64,000 bases of DNA, taken from NCBI GenBank assembly GCA_904397815.1, contig CAJFOT010000103.1, positions 1 through 64,000 on the forward strand. Direction: 5' to 3'. Positions 47,480 to 56,634 of this stretch are shown one piece after another (position 1 is the stretch's first letter; the number at the start of each line of letters is the position of its first letter). Position numbers and translations under genes: made by a program. Origin of the DNA: Candidatus Paralachnospira sangeri (lineage in GTDB: Bacteria > Bacillota > Clostridia > Lachnospirales > Lachnospiraceae). Below the pieces are notes generated by a model, which did no database searches, was not told where the DNA came from, and saw nothing but the letters and a program-made list of their open reading frames with translations.

Positions 47480-48376
47480 TCAGCCCTGAGAATAATCGGC
47501 GCCCAGGTATTCGATGGATAATTCGGAAAGGGTACCGTCCTCCCGCAGTTCCTTTAATACCGCGTCAATATCAGACTGGAGCTGTTCATCGCCATAATTG
47601 TACAGATAGTAGCATCCGGAATTCACACCGTCGGTCAGCACATGGTCGCCATATTCCGCAATGCCGTCGAACTGTACAATCCACTGGTCCGCGTCTACTT
47701 TTTCATTAATATATGCGTCATAAACGCCGTTTACCAGATTGCTGACGATCTGCTCATTTTCAGAGTCTTCATATACGATTTCCACCTGAGCGTCCGGGTT
47801 AGCTTCATTGTAGGCCTCCAGCAGATTGGCCACGTTGCTGGAGTTCTTTACCTGAATTTTCTTTCCGGCCAGGTCAGCCAGGGTTTCATAGTCTTTTCCT
47901 TCAGCAGCCAGGATCACGTAGCCGCCGGTGGTGGTGCTGGGCTCTTCTGCGTACAGGTATTTTGCTGCCCGCTCCTCGTTCCAGCCGAAGGTATGGACGC
48001 CCATGTCGTAGGCATCTGTGTCCAGACCTACCAGAATATTGGAGAAACCGGTGGGCTCATATTCAAAAGTGTACTGAGGCAGCTTTTCATCTACCACTTT
48101 TAAAACTTCATATTCATAACCGGCCAGCTCTTCATTGGCGTCCAGATAACAGAAGGGGTTATAGGAGTTGCCGATGCCGATTTTAATGGTTCTGACTTCA
48201 CCCTCTGCGGAAGCTGCTTCCTCAGTGCTGCCTGCGCTTTCGGTTCCGGCTGCTGCTGTCGTCTCAGCGGCGGTGGTTTCGCTGCCGGATGAGGACGAGC
48301 ATCCGGCCAGGGATCCGCACAGCAGGGTGAGAGCGGCCGCCAGGCTGACAGCTTTGATCAGTTTTGATTTTTTCAT
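47480..48376 (-). CDS. Amino acid ABC transporter substrate-binding lipoprotein
   Basis: Lipobox LLCGSLAGC, ETTAAETTAAAG linker, IKIGIGNSYNPFCYLDANEELAGYEYEVLKVVDEKL. Confidence 0.92.
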   Translation of the reverse strand: MKKSKLIKAVSLAAALTLLCGSLAGCSSSSGSETTAAETTAAAGTESAGSTEEAASAEGEVRTIKIGIGNSYNPFCYLDANEELAGYEYEVLKVVDEKLPQYTFEYEPTGFSNILVGLDTDAYDMGVHTFGWNEERAAKYLYAEEPSTTTGGYVILAAEGKDYETLADLAGKKIQVKNSSNVANLLEAYNEANPDAQVEIVYEDSENEQIVSNLVNGVYDAYINEKVDADQWIVQFDGIAEYGDHVLTDGVNSGCYYLYNYGDEQLQSDIDAVLKELREDGTLSELSIEYLGADYSQG

Positions 48377-48696
48377 AATTAAATGCCTCCAAAAATATAT
48401 TTGCTTTCCGGCTGTTTAGCCATTTAAAGCGATGCACTACATTATACCGCAGAGAACCAGCTTTGTAAAGCCTGGTTCTTTTCGCTTCTTTCTTGAAATA
48501 AGGCTACTGCAATCCCACTGGTTTTAGACAGCGGGTTAAGGTAGCGGAAAGTAATGGTTGCTGCAACCTGATTCATGCATTCTGTGCCGAAAAATTCAGA
48601 CATGATTGTCTTTGGCTTGCCAAGAAGTTGATGACATGATACAATCAAACATGTTATGTAACTTTAAGACGATTTTACACGGGAGGAAAAAACAAC

Positions 48697-49989
48697 ATGT
48701 ATACCGGATATGAACTTCTGTGGCTGTTTTTTATATACAGCTTTATGGGCTGGCTTCTGGAAACTTTTACAGCGGCTGTCAGACAGAAGCGTTTTGTGAA
48801 CAGAGGACTGGTCAACAGCCCCATTTGTGTGATTTACGGTTTTTCTGCAGTGCTGATCACAGTGTTCTGCAGTGAGCTTCACGGGTTCTGGCTGTTTGTC
48901 GGCAGTGCGATTATGTCTACTGTAATTGAGTGGACGGCAGGACACCTGATTGAACTGATGTACCATGAAAAATGGTGGGATTACAGCAATATGAAGTGGA
49001 ACCTGGACGGTTATATCTGCTTCCCGGTTTCTCTTTTCTGGGGCCTGCTCTGCTTTGTGATGATGAACTGGGGCAATCCCCTGCTGGTTACTCTGTACCG
49101 GCTGATTCCCGCCCTGCCTGCCCACATTTTGCTCTGGTGCCTGGTTCTGCTGCTGGCAGTGGATATGCTGGCGACACTGATCATTCTCTCCGGGAGGAGC
49201 AGGAGGATAGAGCAGTGGGAGTCAGTGGATCAGTGGCTGACGGAAATCAGCTCCCGTCTGGGAAGAAAAATATACAGCCGTGTGGACGCCAGAATCCAGC
49301 GGGCATATCCCGAGGCGAAACGGCAGAAGGCCAGGGAGGCAAGACCTGATGTTTTCGCCTACGGCTGCAGCTTTTATAAAATTGTCTGGCTGTTTGTCAT
49401 CGGCTCTCTTCTGGGGGATATCATTGAAACCATCTTCTGCAGGTTTACCATGGGCGAGTGGATGAGCCGGAGCAGCCTGGTGTGGGGCCCCTTCAGCATT
49501 GTCTGGGGAATGGCGATGGCGGCGGCCACCATGCTTCTGTACAAATACCGGGATCGGTCCGATCACTTTCTGTTTTTTATCGGAACACTTCTTGGCGGCG
49601 CTTATGAGTACATATGCAGTGTGGGAACCGAATTGTTCTTTGGAAAGGTGTTCTGGGATTACAGTCATATGCCCTTTAATCTGGGAGGCAGAATTAACCT
49701 GCTGTATTGTTTTTTCTGGGGAATTGCCGCAGTAGTATGGCTGAAAGCGGTATATCCCAGATTGTCGGCGCTGATTGAGAAAATCCCGGTAAAAACGGGG
49801 AAAATTATCACCTGGGTTATGATCGTCTTTATGACCTGCAATATGGCGGTATCCGGTCTGGCCCTGATCCGAAGCGACCAAAGAGCCAACGGCGTGCCGG
49901 CAGAATATACCTGGCAGGAAATCATGGACGAAAGATTCGATGATGAAAGACTGGAGAAGATTTATCCCAACGCGAAAGAAGCAGGGTAA
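48697..49989 (+). CDS. PF06541-type putative ABC-transporter/CmpB-like membrane protein with internal duplication
   Basis: Two homologous halves: LLWLFFIYSFMGWLLETFTAAVRQKRFVNRGLVNSPICVIYGF and IVWLFVIGSLLGDIIETIFCRFTMGEWMSRSSLVWGPFSIVWG. Confidence 0.82.
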   Translation: MYTGYELLWLFFIYSFMGWLLETFTAAVRQKRFVNRGLVNSPICVIYGFSAVLITVFCSELHGFWLFVGSAIMSTVIEWTAGHLIELMYHEKWWDYSNMKWNLDGYICFPVSLFWGLLCFVMMNWGNPLLVTLYRLIPALPAHILLWCLVLLLAVDMLATLIILSGRSRRIEQWESVDQWLTEISSRLGRKIYSRVDARIQRAYPEAKRQKAREARPDVFAYGCSFYKIVWLFVIGSLLGDIIETIFCRFTMGEWMSRSSLVWGPFSIVWGMAMAAATMLLYKYRDRSDHFLFFIGTLLGGAYEYICSVGTELFFGKVFWDYSHMPFNLGGRINLLYCFFWGIAAVVWLKAVYPRLSALIEKIPVKTGKIITWVMIVFMTCNMAVSGLALIRSDQRANGVPAEYTWQEIMDERFDDERLEKIYPNAKEAG

Positions 49990-50053
49990 AACGGTTGGCG
50001 GATGTTTGGCAGCAGGATATAAGAGCAGAGGAGCGCTGCGCGGAAAATATGAA

Positions 50054-50093
50054 AGGACGGCCCGGAGATCATCAGTGATCTCTGAGCCGTCCT
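50054..50093 (+). terminator. Hairpin downstream of the PF06541-type gene
   Basis: AGGACGGC-cc-GGAGATCA-tcag-TGATCTC-tga-GCCGTCCT. Confidence 0.45.
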
Positions 50094-50158
50094 CTGTGCG
50101 TCATACAGGAAAAACTTCTGTCCCCGCAGGCAGGGGGTAAAATCCGGCGGACAGTGTC

Positions 50159-50575
50159 TCAGTGGTTTCCGGCACATCCGTGTTTGTCTTCCCCACAGTG
50201 ATGGTCAGCGCAGTTGTGCTCGCCGCACTGATGATCACCATCGTGGTGGCTGCAGGTGGTATCGGGATCGTAGTTCAGGTTCCCCTGCAGCAGTGCCATG
50301 ACAGCCTGATCAGCGTCTCCCGAAACGCCGGGATACAGGCGGATGCCTGCTTCTGCCAGGGCTGTCCGGGCGCCTCCGCCGATGCCGCCGCAGATCAGGG
50401 TGTCTGCGCCGTTGTTTTTCAAAAATCCTGCCAGGGCGCCATGACCGCTTCCTGCGGCGCTGATGATTTCCGCAGACTGGATCTGTCCATCTTCAGCCGT
50501 GTAGAATTTAAAAGCTTCGCAATGTCCGAAATGCTGGAAAATCTGTCCGTTTTCATAAGTGACTGCAATTTTCAT
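50159..50575 (-). CDS. NifB/NifX-family (dinitrogenase Fe-Mo cofactor-type) protein with His/Cys-rich C-terminus
   Basis: MKIAVTYENGQIFQHFGHCEAFKFY...LICGGIGGGARTALAEAGIRLYPGVSGDADQAV; tail CSHHDGDHQCGEHNCADHHCGEDKHGCAGNH. Confidence 0.88.
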   Translation of the reverse strand: MKIAVTYENGQIFQHFGHCEAFKFYTAEDGQIQSAEIISAAGSGHGALAGFLKNNGADTLICGGIGGGARTALAEAGIRLYPGVSGDADQAVMALLQGNLNYDPDTTCSHHDGDHQCGEHNCADHHCGEDKHGCAGNH

Positions 50576-50634
50576 AGATAAAACCTCCCAAAACATAACA
50601 ATCAGATTTCATGATCTGATTATACATCTGTTTC

Positions 50635-50646
50635 TGACATATGTCA
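50635..50646. promoter_or_regulatory. Palindrome TGACATATGTCA copy 1
   Basis: CTGACATATGTCAATA. Confidence 0.75.
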
Positions 50647-50666
50647 ATAACTGCGGAAAATATTTC

Positions 50667-50678
50667 TGACATATGTCA
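50667..50678. promoter_or_regulatory. Palindrome TGACATATGTCA copy 2
   Basis: CTGACATATGTCAATT. Confidence 0.75.
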
Positions 50679-50695
50679 ATTACCTTTGCCCGGTA

Positions 50696-51091
50696 TTACT
50701 TTTCCAGATGACAGCGGCAGCGGCAAGGGGCGTCCGGCGGTTCCAGGCAGCTGTCGCCGCATTTTCTGCGGGAACAGTTTTTGCCGCAGCAGCCTTCTCC
50801 AAAGGGACATAAATCGTAAAAACCGCCGGAGATATTCAGCTGTTTTCCGTTTACCAGCATGTCTGCCAGCTTATGCCGGGCAGAGTCATATATGGCCTGA
50901 ACGGTAGTTCGGGCCACGTTCATCTGGAGAGCGCATTCCTCCTGGGAGAAACCCAGGTAATCGATCAGCCGGATTGTCTCATATTCGTCCAGAGTAATTT
51001 CTGTTAATTCAGGATTTTCTACGGAGCAGGGCGCAAAGCTGTCTGTCTGGGGCAGTTCACAGATGCGCCGGCGTTTAATGGGACGTGCCAT
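50696..51091 (-). CDS. DUF134 / UPF0251 family DNA-binding protein
   Basis: MARPIKRRRICELPQTDSFAP...ITLDEYETIRLIDYLGFSQEECALQMNVARTTVQAIYDSARHKLADMLVNGK; Cys-rich tail. Confidence 0.9.
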   Translation of the reverse strand: MARPIKRRRICELPQTDSFAPCSVENPELTEITLDEYETIRLIDYLGFSQEECALQMNVARTTVQAIYDSARHKLADMLVNGKQLNISGGFYDLCPFGEGCCGKNCSRRKCGDSCLEPPDAPCRCRCHLEK

Positions 51092-51168
51092 CTTCAGGCC
51101 TCCTCTGTAAGATAAATTTTTATGATGCGAGCATTCTTAATTATTTATTCTTATTCTATGGAAATTAC

Positions 51169-51180
51169 TGACATATGTCA
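51169..51180. promoter_or_regulatory. Palindrome TGACATATGTCA copy 3, upstream of DUF134 gene
   Basis: ACTGACATATGTCAATA. Confidence 0.75.
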
Positions 51181-51387
51181 ATATTAAAACCGCCCATGGT
51201 TTCATCTGTTATCTGCACAGACTGTTGAATCGGGACAGAATGGAAATTACAGATTGACAAATGAGAAGGGGCATGGTAATATGTGTCTGTCGTATTTTAG
51301 TCTGATGAATTGATAAAGCGATAGCAGATTAAAATAATGGAGGCAATGAAAAAAGAAAAGCCGGCGACGGCGAAGGGAGAATGGTGT

Positions 51388-52335
51388 ATGAAAAAAATAC
51401 TGGCATTGCTGATGGCGGCGGCCATGGTGCTTGGACTGGCTGCCTGCAGCTCAGGAGGAGACACGGCGGAGACCACAGCCGCGGCGGAAGAGACGACTGC
51501 AGCGGCGGAAACGACAGCGGCAGCTGAGGAGACAACGGCGGCTGAGGAGACAGCAGCAGGTGCGGAAGAGACGGCTGCGGCAGCAGACGGAGAGGCAGAG
51601 CGCACGACTTTTACGGTGGGCTTTGACGCGGAGTTTCCGCCTTACGGTTTTATGGATGAGAATGGCGAGTATGTAGGTTTCGATCTGGATCTGGCGGCCG
51701 AGGTGTGTGCCCGTCAGGGATGGGAGCTGGTGAAACAGCCGATCAACTGGGATACGAAGGATATGGAACTGTCCTCAGGGGCCATTGACTGTATCTGGAA
51801 CGGCTTCACCATGACAGGCAGAGAGGATGAATACACGTGGACAGTGCCTTATGTGGACAACAGCCAGGTATTCGTCGTGGCAGAGGACTCCGGCATAAAG
51901 ACGAAAGAGGATCTGGCAGGAAAGGTTGTGGGCGTGCAGGCGGATTCCTCCGCTCTGGCGGCGCTGGAGGATGAAGAAAACCAGGAAAATCTGGATCTGG
52001 CGGCTTCCTTTGCTTCTCTGGATCAGTTTGCGGATTACAACACTGCTTTCATGGAACTGGAAGCCGGTTCTCTTGACGCGGTGGCTATGGATATCGGCGT
52101 AGCCAACTATCAGATTAACCAGAGAGGCGGCGGCTATGAGATTCTGGGCGGCAATGACCCGGAGCAGTACCTGTCCACTGAGCAGTATGCAGTGGGCTTC
52201 CTGTTGGGCAATGATGAACTGAAAGACACAGTAGAGGCCACTCTGATGGAGATGGTAGAAGACGGAGCTTTTATGGAAATCGCTCAGAAATATGCGGATT
52301 ACGGCCTGGTAGACGCAGTTTGCCTGGGCAAATAA
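51388..52335 (+). CDS. Amino acid ABC transporter substrate-binding lipoprotein with low-complexity linker
   Basis: Lipobox LGLAAC; linker AETTAAAEETTAAAETTAAAEETTAAEETAAG; FTVGFDAEFPPYGFMDENGEYVGFDLDLAAEV. Confidence 0.95.
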   Translation: MKKILALLMAAAMVLGLAACSSGGDTAETTAAAEETTAAAETTAAAEETTAAEETAAGAEETAAAADGEAERTTFTVGFDAEFPPYGFMDENGEYVGFDLDLAAEVCARQGWELVKQPINWDTKDMELSSGAIDCIWNGFTMTGREDEYTWTVPYVDNSQVFVVAEDSGIKTKEDLAGKVVGVQADSSALAALEDEENQENLDLAASFASLDQFADYNTAFMELEAGSLDAVAMDIGVANYQINQRGGGYEILGGNDPEQYLSTEQYAVGFLLGNDELKDTVEATLMEMVEDGAFMEIAQKYADYGLVDAVCLGK

Positions 52336-52348
52336 AAAATGCCGGCGA

Positions 52349-52380
52349 GAAAAAGGGATAGGATACCTGTCCCTTTTTTC
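52349..52380 (+). terminator. Intrinsic terminator/attenuator between substrate-binding protein and permease genes
   Basis: GAAAAAGGGATAGG-ata-CCTGTCCCTTTTTTC. Confidence 0.8.
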
Positions 52381-52444
52381 CACTGTGGCCTGACTGTTTC
52401 CGGCGGCGGTAAAATACAATACAGAATAAGGAGTTTTGAATGAT

Positions 52445-53095
52445 ATGAGTATGACAACCATGTTGCAGCTTTTAGGCAGCGGAATGCTGAAGTCGGCGGC
52501 AATTTTTTTCCTGACACTGCTGTTTTCCCTGCCGCTGGGTCTGCTGTTCTCCTTCGGGCGCATGTCCCAAAAGGGGCCTGTCAGGGGAATCGCAAAATTT
52601 TATATTTCGGTGATGCGGGGAACACCGCTGATGCTGCAGATGATTGTGGTATATTTTGCCCCTTACTATGTATTTGGCGTGCGGATTTCCTCCGGCTACC
52701 GGTCGGTGGCGGTGATTCTGGCCTTTGTCCTGAACTATGCGGCCTACTTTGCGGAGATTTACCGCTCCGGCATCGAATCGATGCCGAAGGGGCAGTATGA
52801 GGCGGCGGAGGTGCTGGGCTACAGCAAGGCGCAGACTTTTGTCAAAATTATTCTGCCTCAGGTGATCAAGCGAATCCTGCCGCCGGTTACCAATGAAATG
52901 ATTACCCTGGTGAAGGATACTTCCCTGGCTTTCGTGCTGAATGAAGTAGAAATGTTCACCGCGGCGAAACAGATCGCGGCGAAGGAGACCTCTATCATGC
53001 CGCTGATGGTGGCAGGTCTGTTCTACTACATCTTTAACCTGGCAGTGGCGGCGGTTATGGAGTATGCCGAAAAGCGGTTGAATTATTACAGATGA
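52445..53095 (+). CDS. Amino acid ABC transporter permease
   Basis: VMRGTPLMLQMIVVYFAPYY, EAAEVLGYSKAQTFVKIILPQVIKRILPPVTNE. Confidence 0.93.
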   Translation: MSMTTMLQLLGSGMLKSAAIFFLTLLFSLPLGLLFSFGRMSQKGPVRGIAKFYISVMRGTPLMLQMIVVYFAPYYVFGVRISSGYRSVAVILAFVLNYAAYFAEIYRSGIESMPKGQYEAAEVLGYSKAQTFVKIILPQVIKRILPPVTNEMITLVKDTSLAFVLNEVEMFTAAKQIAAKETSIMPLMVAGLFYYIFNLAVAAVMEYAEKRLNYYR

Positions 53096-53114
53096 GAGAG
53101 GAGGCAGGCATGCA

Positions 53115-53894
53115 GTGAAGCAGGATTATAACGGACAGGAATGTGTATTGGAAATCAGACATATGAAAAAGGTTTTCGGTCAGCTGGAGGTTCTGAAGGA
53201 TATCTCTCTGTCGGTAAGGCAGGGGGAGGTAGTGTCCATTATCGGCCCTTCCGGCTCAGGCAAGTCTACTCTTCTGCGCTGCGCCGCCATGCTGGAGCAG
53301 ATGGACGGCGGCGAGCTGATTTATCTGGGCGAGCAGGCTGCCGGGGACCGGGACGGGGCGTGTGTCTATGCTTCCCGGGAAAAGCTGAAGCAGATCCACA
53401 AATACTTCGGCCTGGTATTTCAGAATTTTAATCTGTTTCCCCATTATACAGTACTGAAAAATATTATGGACGCGCCGGTCTGTGTGGATAAGGTGCCGAA
53501 GCAGGAGGCGCGGGAGCGGGCGCTGAAGCTGCTGGATCAGCTGGGGCTGGCGGACAAGGCTGACGCTTATCCCTATCAGCTGTCCGGCGGTCAGCAGCAG
53601 CGTGTCTCCATCGCCAGAGCTCTGGCCCTCCAGCCCCGGATTCTCTTTTTTGACGAGCCCACCTCCGCCCTGGATCCGGAACTGACCGGAGAGGTGCTGA
53701 AGGTGATCCGGCAGCTGGCCCGGGAGCATATGACGATGATTATCGTTACCCATGAGATGCAGTTCGCCAGGGAACTGTCTGACCGGATCATTTTCATGGA
53801 GCAGGGCGTGATCCGGCAGCAGGGAACGCCGGAAGAGATCTTTACGGCGCCAAATGCCAGGGTAAAGGAATTTATCGGAAAATTTGCAGGATGA
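53115..53894 (+). CDS. Amino acid ABC transporter ATP-binding protein
   Basis: [44 protein letters not shown]. Confidence 0.95.
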   Translation: MKQDYNGQECVLEIRHMKKVFGQLEVLKDISLSVRQGEVVSIIGPSGSGKSTLLRCAAMLEQMDGGELIYLGEQAAGDRDGACVYASREKLKQIHKYFGLVFQNFNLFPHYTVLKNIMDAPVCVDKVPKQEARERALKLLDQLGLADKADAYPYQLSGGQQQRVSIARALALQPRILFFDEPTSALDPELTGEVLKVIRQLAREHMTMIIVTHEMQFARELSDRIIFMEQGVIRQQGTPEEIFTAPNARVKEFIGKFAG

Positions 53895-53945
53895 TGACGG
53901 TACAGGGAAGACTGCAGGGAAACATTTATGATCTTCTATAATAAG

Positions 53946-53989
53946 AGGGATTGAAAAGAAAATTTCACAATTTCCTTTCAATCCCTTTT
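53946..53989 (+). terminator. Intrinsic terminator after ABC operon
   Basis: AGGGATTGAAA ... TTTCAATCCCTTTT. Confidence 0.75.
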
Positions 53990-54091
53990 GTTGCAAAAAA
54001 GTGAAGGCGAGTTTAAAATAATATATGAAAACAGAATGGATACTCTCGGCATGTTCCGGGAGTATCTCAATGTATAAGGAGGATAACAGTC

Positions 54092-55225
54092 ATGATTTAC
54101 AAGGAATATCAGGATCTGAAATTATCAGCCCTGGGCTTCGGCGCTATGAGACTGCCGGTGATTGATCAGGACGACGCAAAGATTGATGAGGAAAAAACGG
54201 CGCAGATGGTAGCTTATGCTATGGACCATGGCGTTAATTATTATGATACAGCATGGGGATATCACGGCGGAAATTCTGAACTGGTGATGGGAAAGGTGCT
54301 GAGCGGATATCCCCGGGACAGTTTTTATCTGGCCAGCAAATTTCCGGGCTACGATCTTTCAAATATGGGCAAGGTGAAAGAAATCTTCGAAAAACAGCTG
54401 GAAAAATGCCGGGTTACATATTTTGATTTCTATCTCTTCCACAATGTATGCGAGATGAACATTGACGCGTATCTGGATCCTCAATATGGCATCTTTGATT
54501 ATCTGGTAAAGCAGAAGGAAGCGGGCCGTATCCGTCATCTGGGATTTTCCTGCCATGGAAAACTGGATGTGATGAAGCGTTTCCTGGAGGCTTACGGCAG
54601 CAAGATGGAGTTCTGCCAGATTCAGCTGAATTATCTGGACTGGACCTTCCAGGAGGCGAAGGAGAAAGTGGAGCTGCTGCGCTCTTATCACATTCCGGTA
54701 TGGGTAATGGAACCTCTGCGGGGCGGCAGACTGGCATCCCTGGAAGAACAGTATACAGAAGAACTGCGGGCGCTGCGTCCGGATGAGAACACGCCTGCCT
54801 GGGCATTCCGCTTCCTGCAGACGATTCCGGAGGTGACGATGGTGCTGTCCGGTATGTCCAGCATGGAGCAGCTGCAGGACAACATCCATACTTTTGAGAC
54901 GGACCGTCCGCTGGATCAGAAGGAAATGGATACCCTGCTGGGCATTGCGGATAAGATGCTGCAGAAGAAAACTCTGCCCTGCACCGCCTGCCATTACTGT
55001 GTCAGCCACTGCACTCAGCAGCTGGACATCCCCTTCCTGCTGTCCCTGTACAATGAGCACTGCTTTACCGAGGGCGGATTTATCGCGCCGATGGCGCTGT
55101 CATCCCTGCCGGAGGACAAAAAGCCCAGTGCCTGTGTAGGCTGCAGGAGCTGTGAGGAAGTCTGTCCTCAGCAGATCAAAATCTCTGAAGCAATGGCAGA
55201 TTTCGCCGCAAAACTGGCCCAGTAA
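54092..55225 (+). CDS. Aldo/keto reductase with C-terminal 4Fe-4S cysteine motifs
   Basis: LSALGFGAMRLPV, YDTAWGYHGGNSE, CTACHYCVSHC and CVGCRSCEEVCPQ. Confidence 0.92.
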   Translation: MIYKEYQDLKLSALGFGAMRLPVIDQDDAKIDEEKTAQMVAYAMDHGVNYYDTAWGYHGGNSELVMGKVLSGYPRDSFYLASKFPGYDLSNMGKVKEIFEKQLEKCRVTYFDFYLFHNVCEMNIDAYLDPQYGIFDYLVKQKEAGRIRHLGFSCHGKLDVMKRFLEAYGSKMEFCQIQLNYLDWTFQEAKEKVELLRSYHIPVWVMEPLRGGRLASLEEQYTEELRALRPDENTPAWAFRFLQTIPEVTMVLSGMSSMEQLQDNIHTFETDRPLDQKEMDTLLGIADKMLQKKTLPCTACHYCVSHCTQQLDIPFLLSLYNEHCFTEGGFIAPMALSSLPEDKKPSACVGCRSCEEVCPQQIKISEAMADFAAKLAQ

Positions 55226-55258
55226 CCGAATCAAAGGAGAATCAGATCAACCCCGTAT

Positions 55259-55359
55259 GCGCCCGGCAGCCGACGCGCCGCCAAAGATGGAAATCTGGCG
55301 GGCGCATGGGGAATCCCTGAATTAACGCCGCCTATCTGGCGGCAGACTTTCAGAGTAAT
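55259..55359 (-). repeat. Dispersed ~100-bp structured repeat, copy B (inverted relative to copy A)
   Basis: Reverse complement ATTACTCTGAAAGTCTGCCGCCAGATAGGCGG... aligns to 1329-1430 with ~10 mismatches. Confidence 0.85.
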
Positions 55360-55439
55360 CATACAGTCCCTGTCCCGGAGGCTTTGAATGCGGGAATCGG
55401 GAACCGCCGCAGGCGGGAAATATGAGAGGAGGAAGATAA

Positions 55440-56471
55440 ATGAGAGAAATGGCATTGGGGAGAACAGGAATTACCGTACCCCAGAATGCCTTTGGCGCGC
55501 TGCCCATACAGCGGGATGACAAGGAGACCGCTGTAAGGATTCTCCGGCGGGCCTATGAAGGCGGAATGCGTTTTTTCGACACAGCCCGGGCCTACAGTGA
55601 CAGCGAGGAAAAGCTGGGCGCCGCATTTTCAGGCATGTGGGATAAGATCTATATCGCTTCCAAAACCGGCGCAAAAACCCCGGAAGGGTTCTGGAAGGAC
55701 CTGGAGACCAGTCTGAAAAACCTGAATACCGATCACCTGGATATTTATCAGTTCCACTGCGCCGACCAGTGCTACCGTCCCGGAGACGGCACCGGCATGT
55801 ATGAGTGTATGGAGGAGGCCAGAACCCAGGGAAAGATACGCCATATCGGCATCACAGCCCATAAGATTCAGGTGGCTGTGGAATGCGTGGAATCCGGTCT
55901 GTATGAAACCATGCAGTTCCCCTTCAGCTATCTGTCCGGTGAGAAGGAAATCCAGCTGGTACAGAAATGCAAAGAAACCAATACCGGTTTTATCGCCATG
56001 AAAGCGCTGGCAGGCGGGCTGATCCGCAATTCCAGAGCGGCCATGGCCTACATGGCTCAGTATGACAACGTGCTGCCGATCTGGGGCATCCAGCGGGAAT
56101 CTGAGCTGGAGGAATGGCTGCGCTTCATGGATGAGACGCCTGAGATGGATGAGGAGCTGACAGCCTTTATTCAGTCTGAGCAGAAGGAACTGGCGGGAGA
56201 ATTCTGCCGGGGCTGCGGCTACTGTATGCCTTCCTGCCCGGAGAAAATCCAGATCAATCAGGCTGCCAGAATGTCCCTTCTCCTGCGCCGATCTCCTTCC
56301 GATAACTGGCTTTCTCCCGCAATGCAGGCAGAAATGAAAAAAATCGAAAACTGCCGGGAGTGCAAAGCCTGCATGAAAAAATGCCCTTATGAACTGAATA
56401 TTCCCCAGCTGCTGAAGAAAAACTACGAAGATTACAAAAAAGTGCTGGCAGGGGAAGTGAAAGTAAAATGA
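55440..56471 (+). CDS. Aldo/keto reductase with C-terminal 4Fe-4S cysteine motifs (paralog)
   Basis: FFDTARAYSDSEEKLG, CRGCGYCMPSCP, CRECKACMKKCP. Confidence 0.92.
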   Translation: MREMALGRTGITVPQNAFGALPIQRDDKETAVRILRRAYEGGMRFFDTARAYSDSEEKLGAAFSGMWDKIYIASKTGAKTPEGFWKDLETSLKNLNTDHLDIYQFHCADQCYRPGDGTGMYECMEEARTQGKIRHIGITAHKIQVAVECVESGLYETMQFPFSYLSGEKEIQLVQKCKETNTGFIAMKALAGGLIRNSRAAMAYMAQYDNVLPIWGIQRESELEEWLRFMDETPEMDEELTAFIQSEQKELAGEFCRGCGYCMPSCPEKIQINQAARMSLLLRRSPSDNWLSPAMQAEMKKIENCRECKACMKKCPYELNIPQLLKKNYEDYKKVLAGEVKVK

Positions 56472-56634
56472 GGTAGGTTTTTGTTCGGGGGCTGTCACCA
56501 CCCGGACGGAAAAGAAGGCGCCGGGACAGGGGGATGGACAAACGGGCTACCGTCTGCGGCTGTCGGAGCCGTCCGGACTGTGGTAAGTTTTTAGATCGAA
56601 ACATATAGTACAATACTCCGAAAGCAGGATTGAT

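Noticed and set aside
48442-48648. 68-aa minus-strand ORF in the divergent intergenic region
   Set aside because: No recognisable family and no RBS checked; insufficient support to call a gene.
51297-51605. Minus-strand Ser/Ala/Val-rich ORF over the SBP linker
   Set aside because: Produced by the low-complexity GCx/ACx/GAx linker of the plus-strand lipoprotein; such linkers are common in these SBPs.
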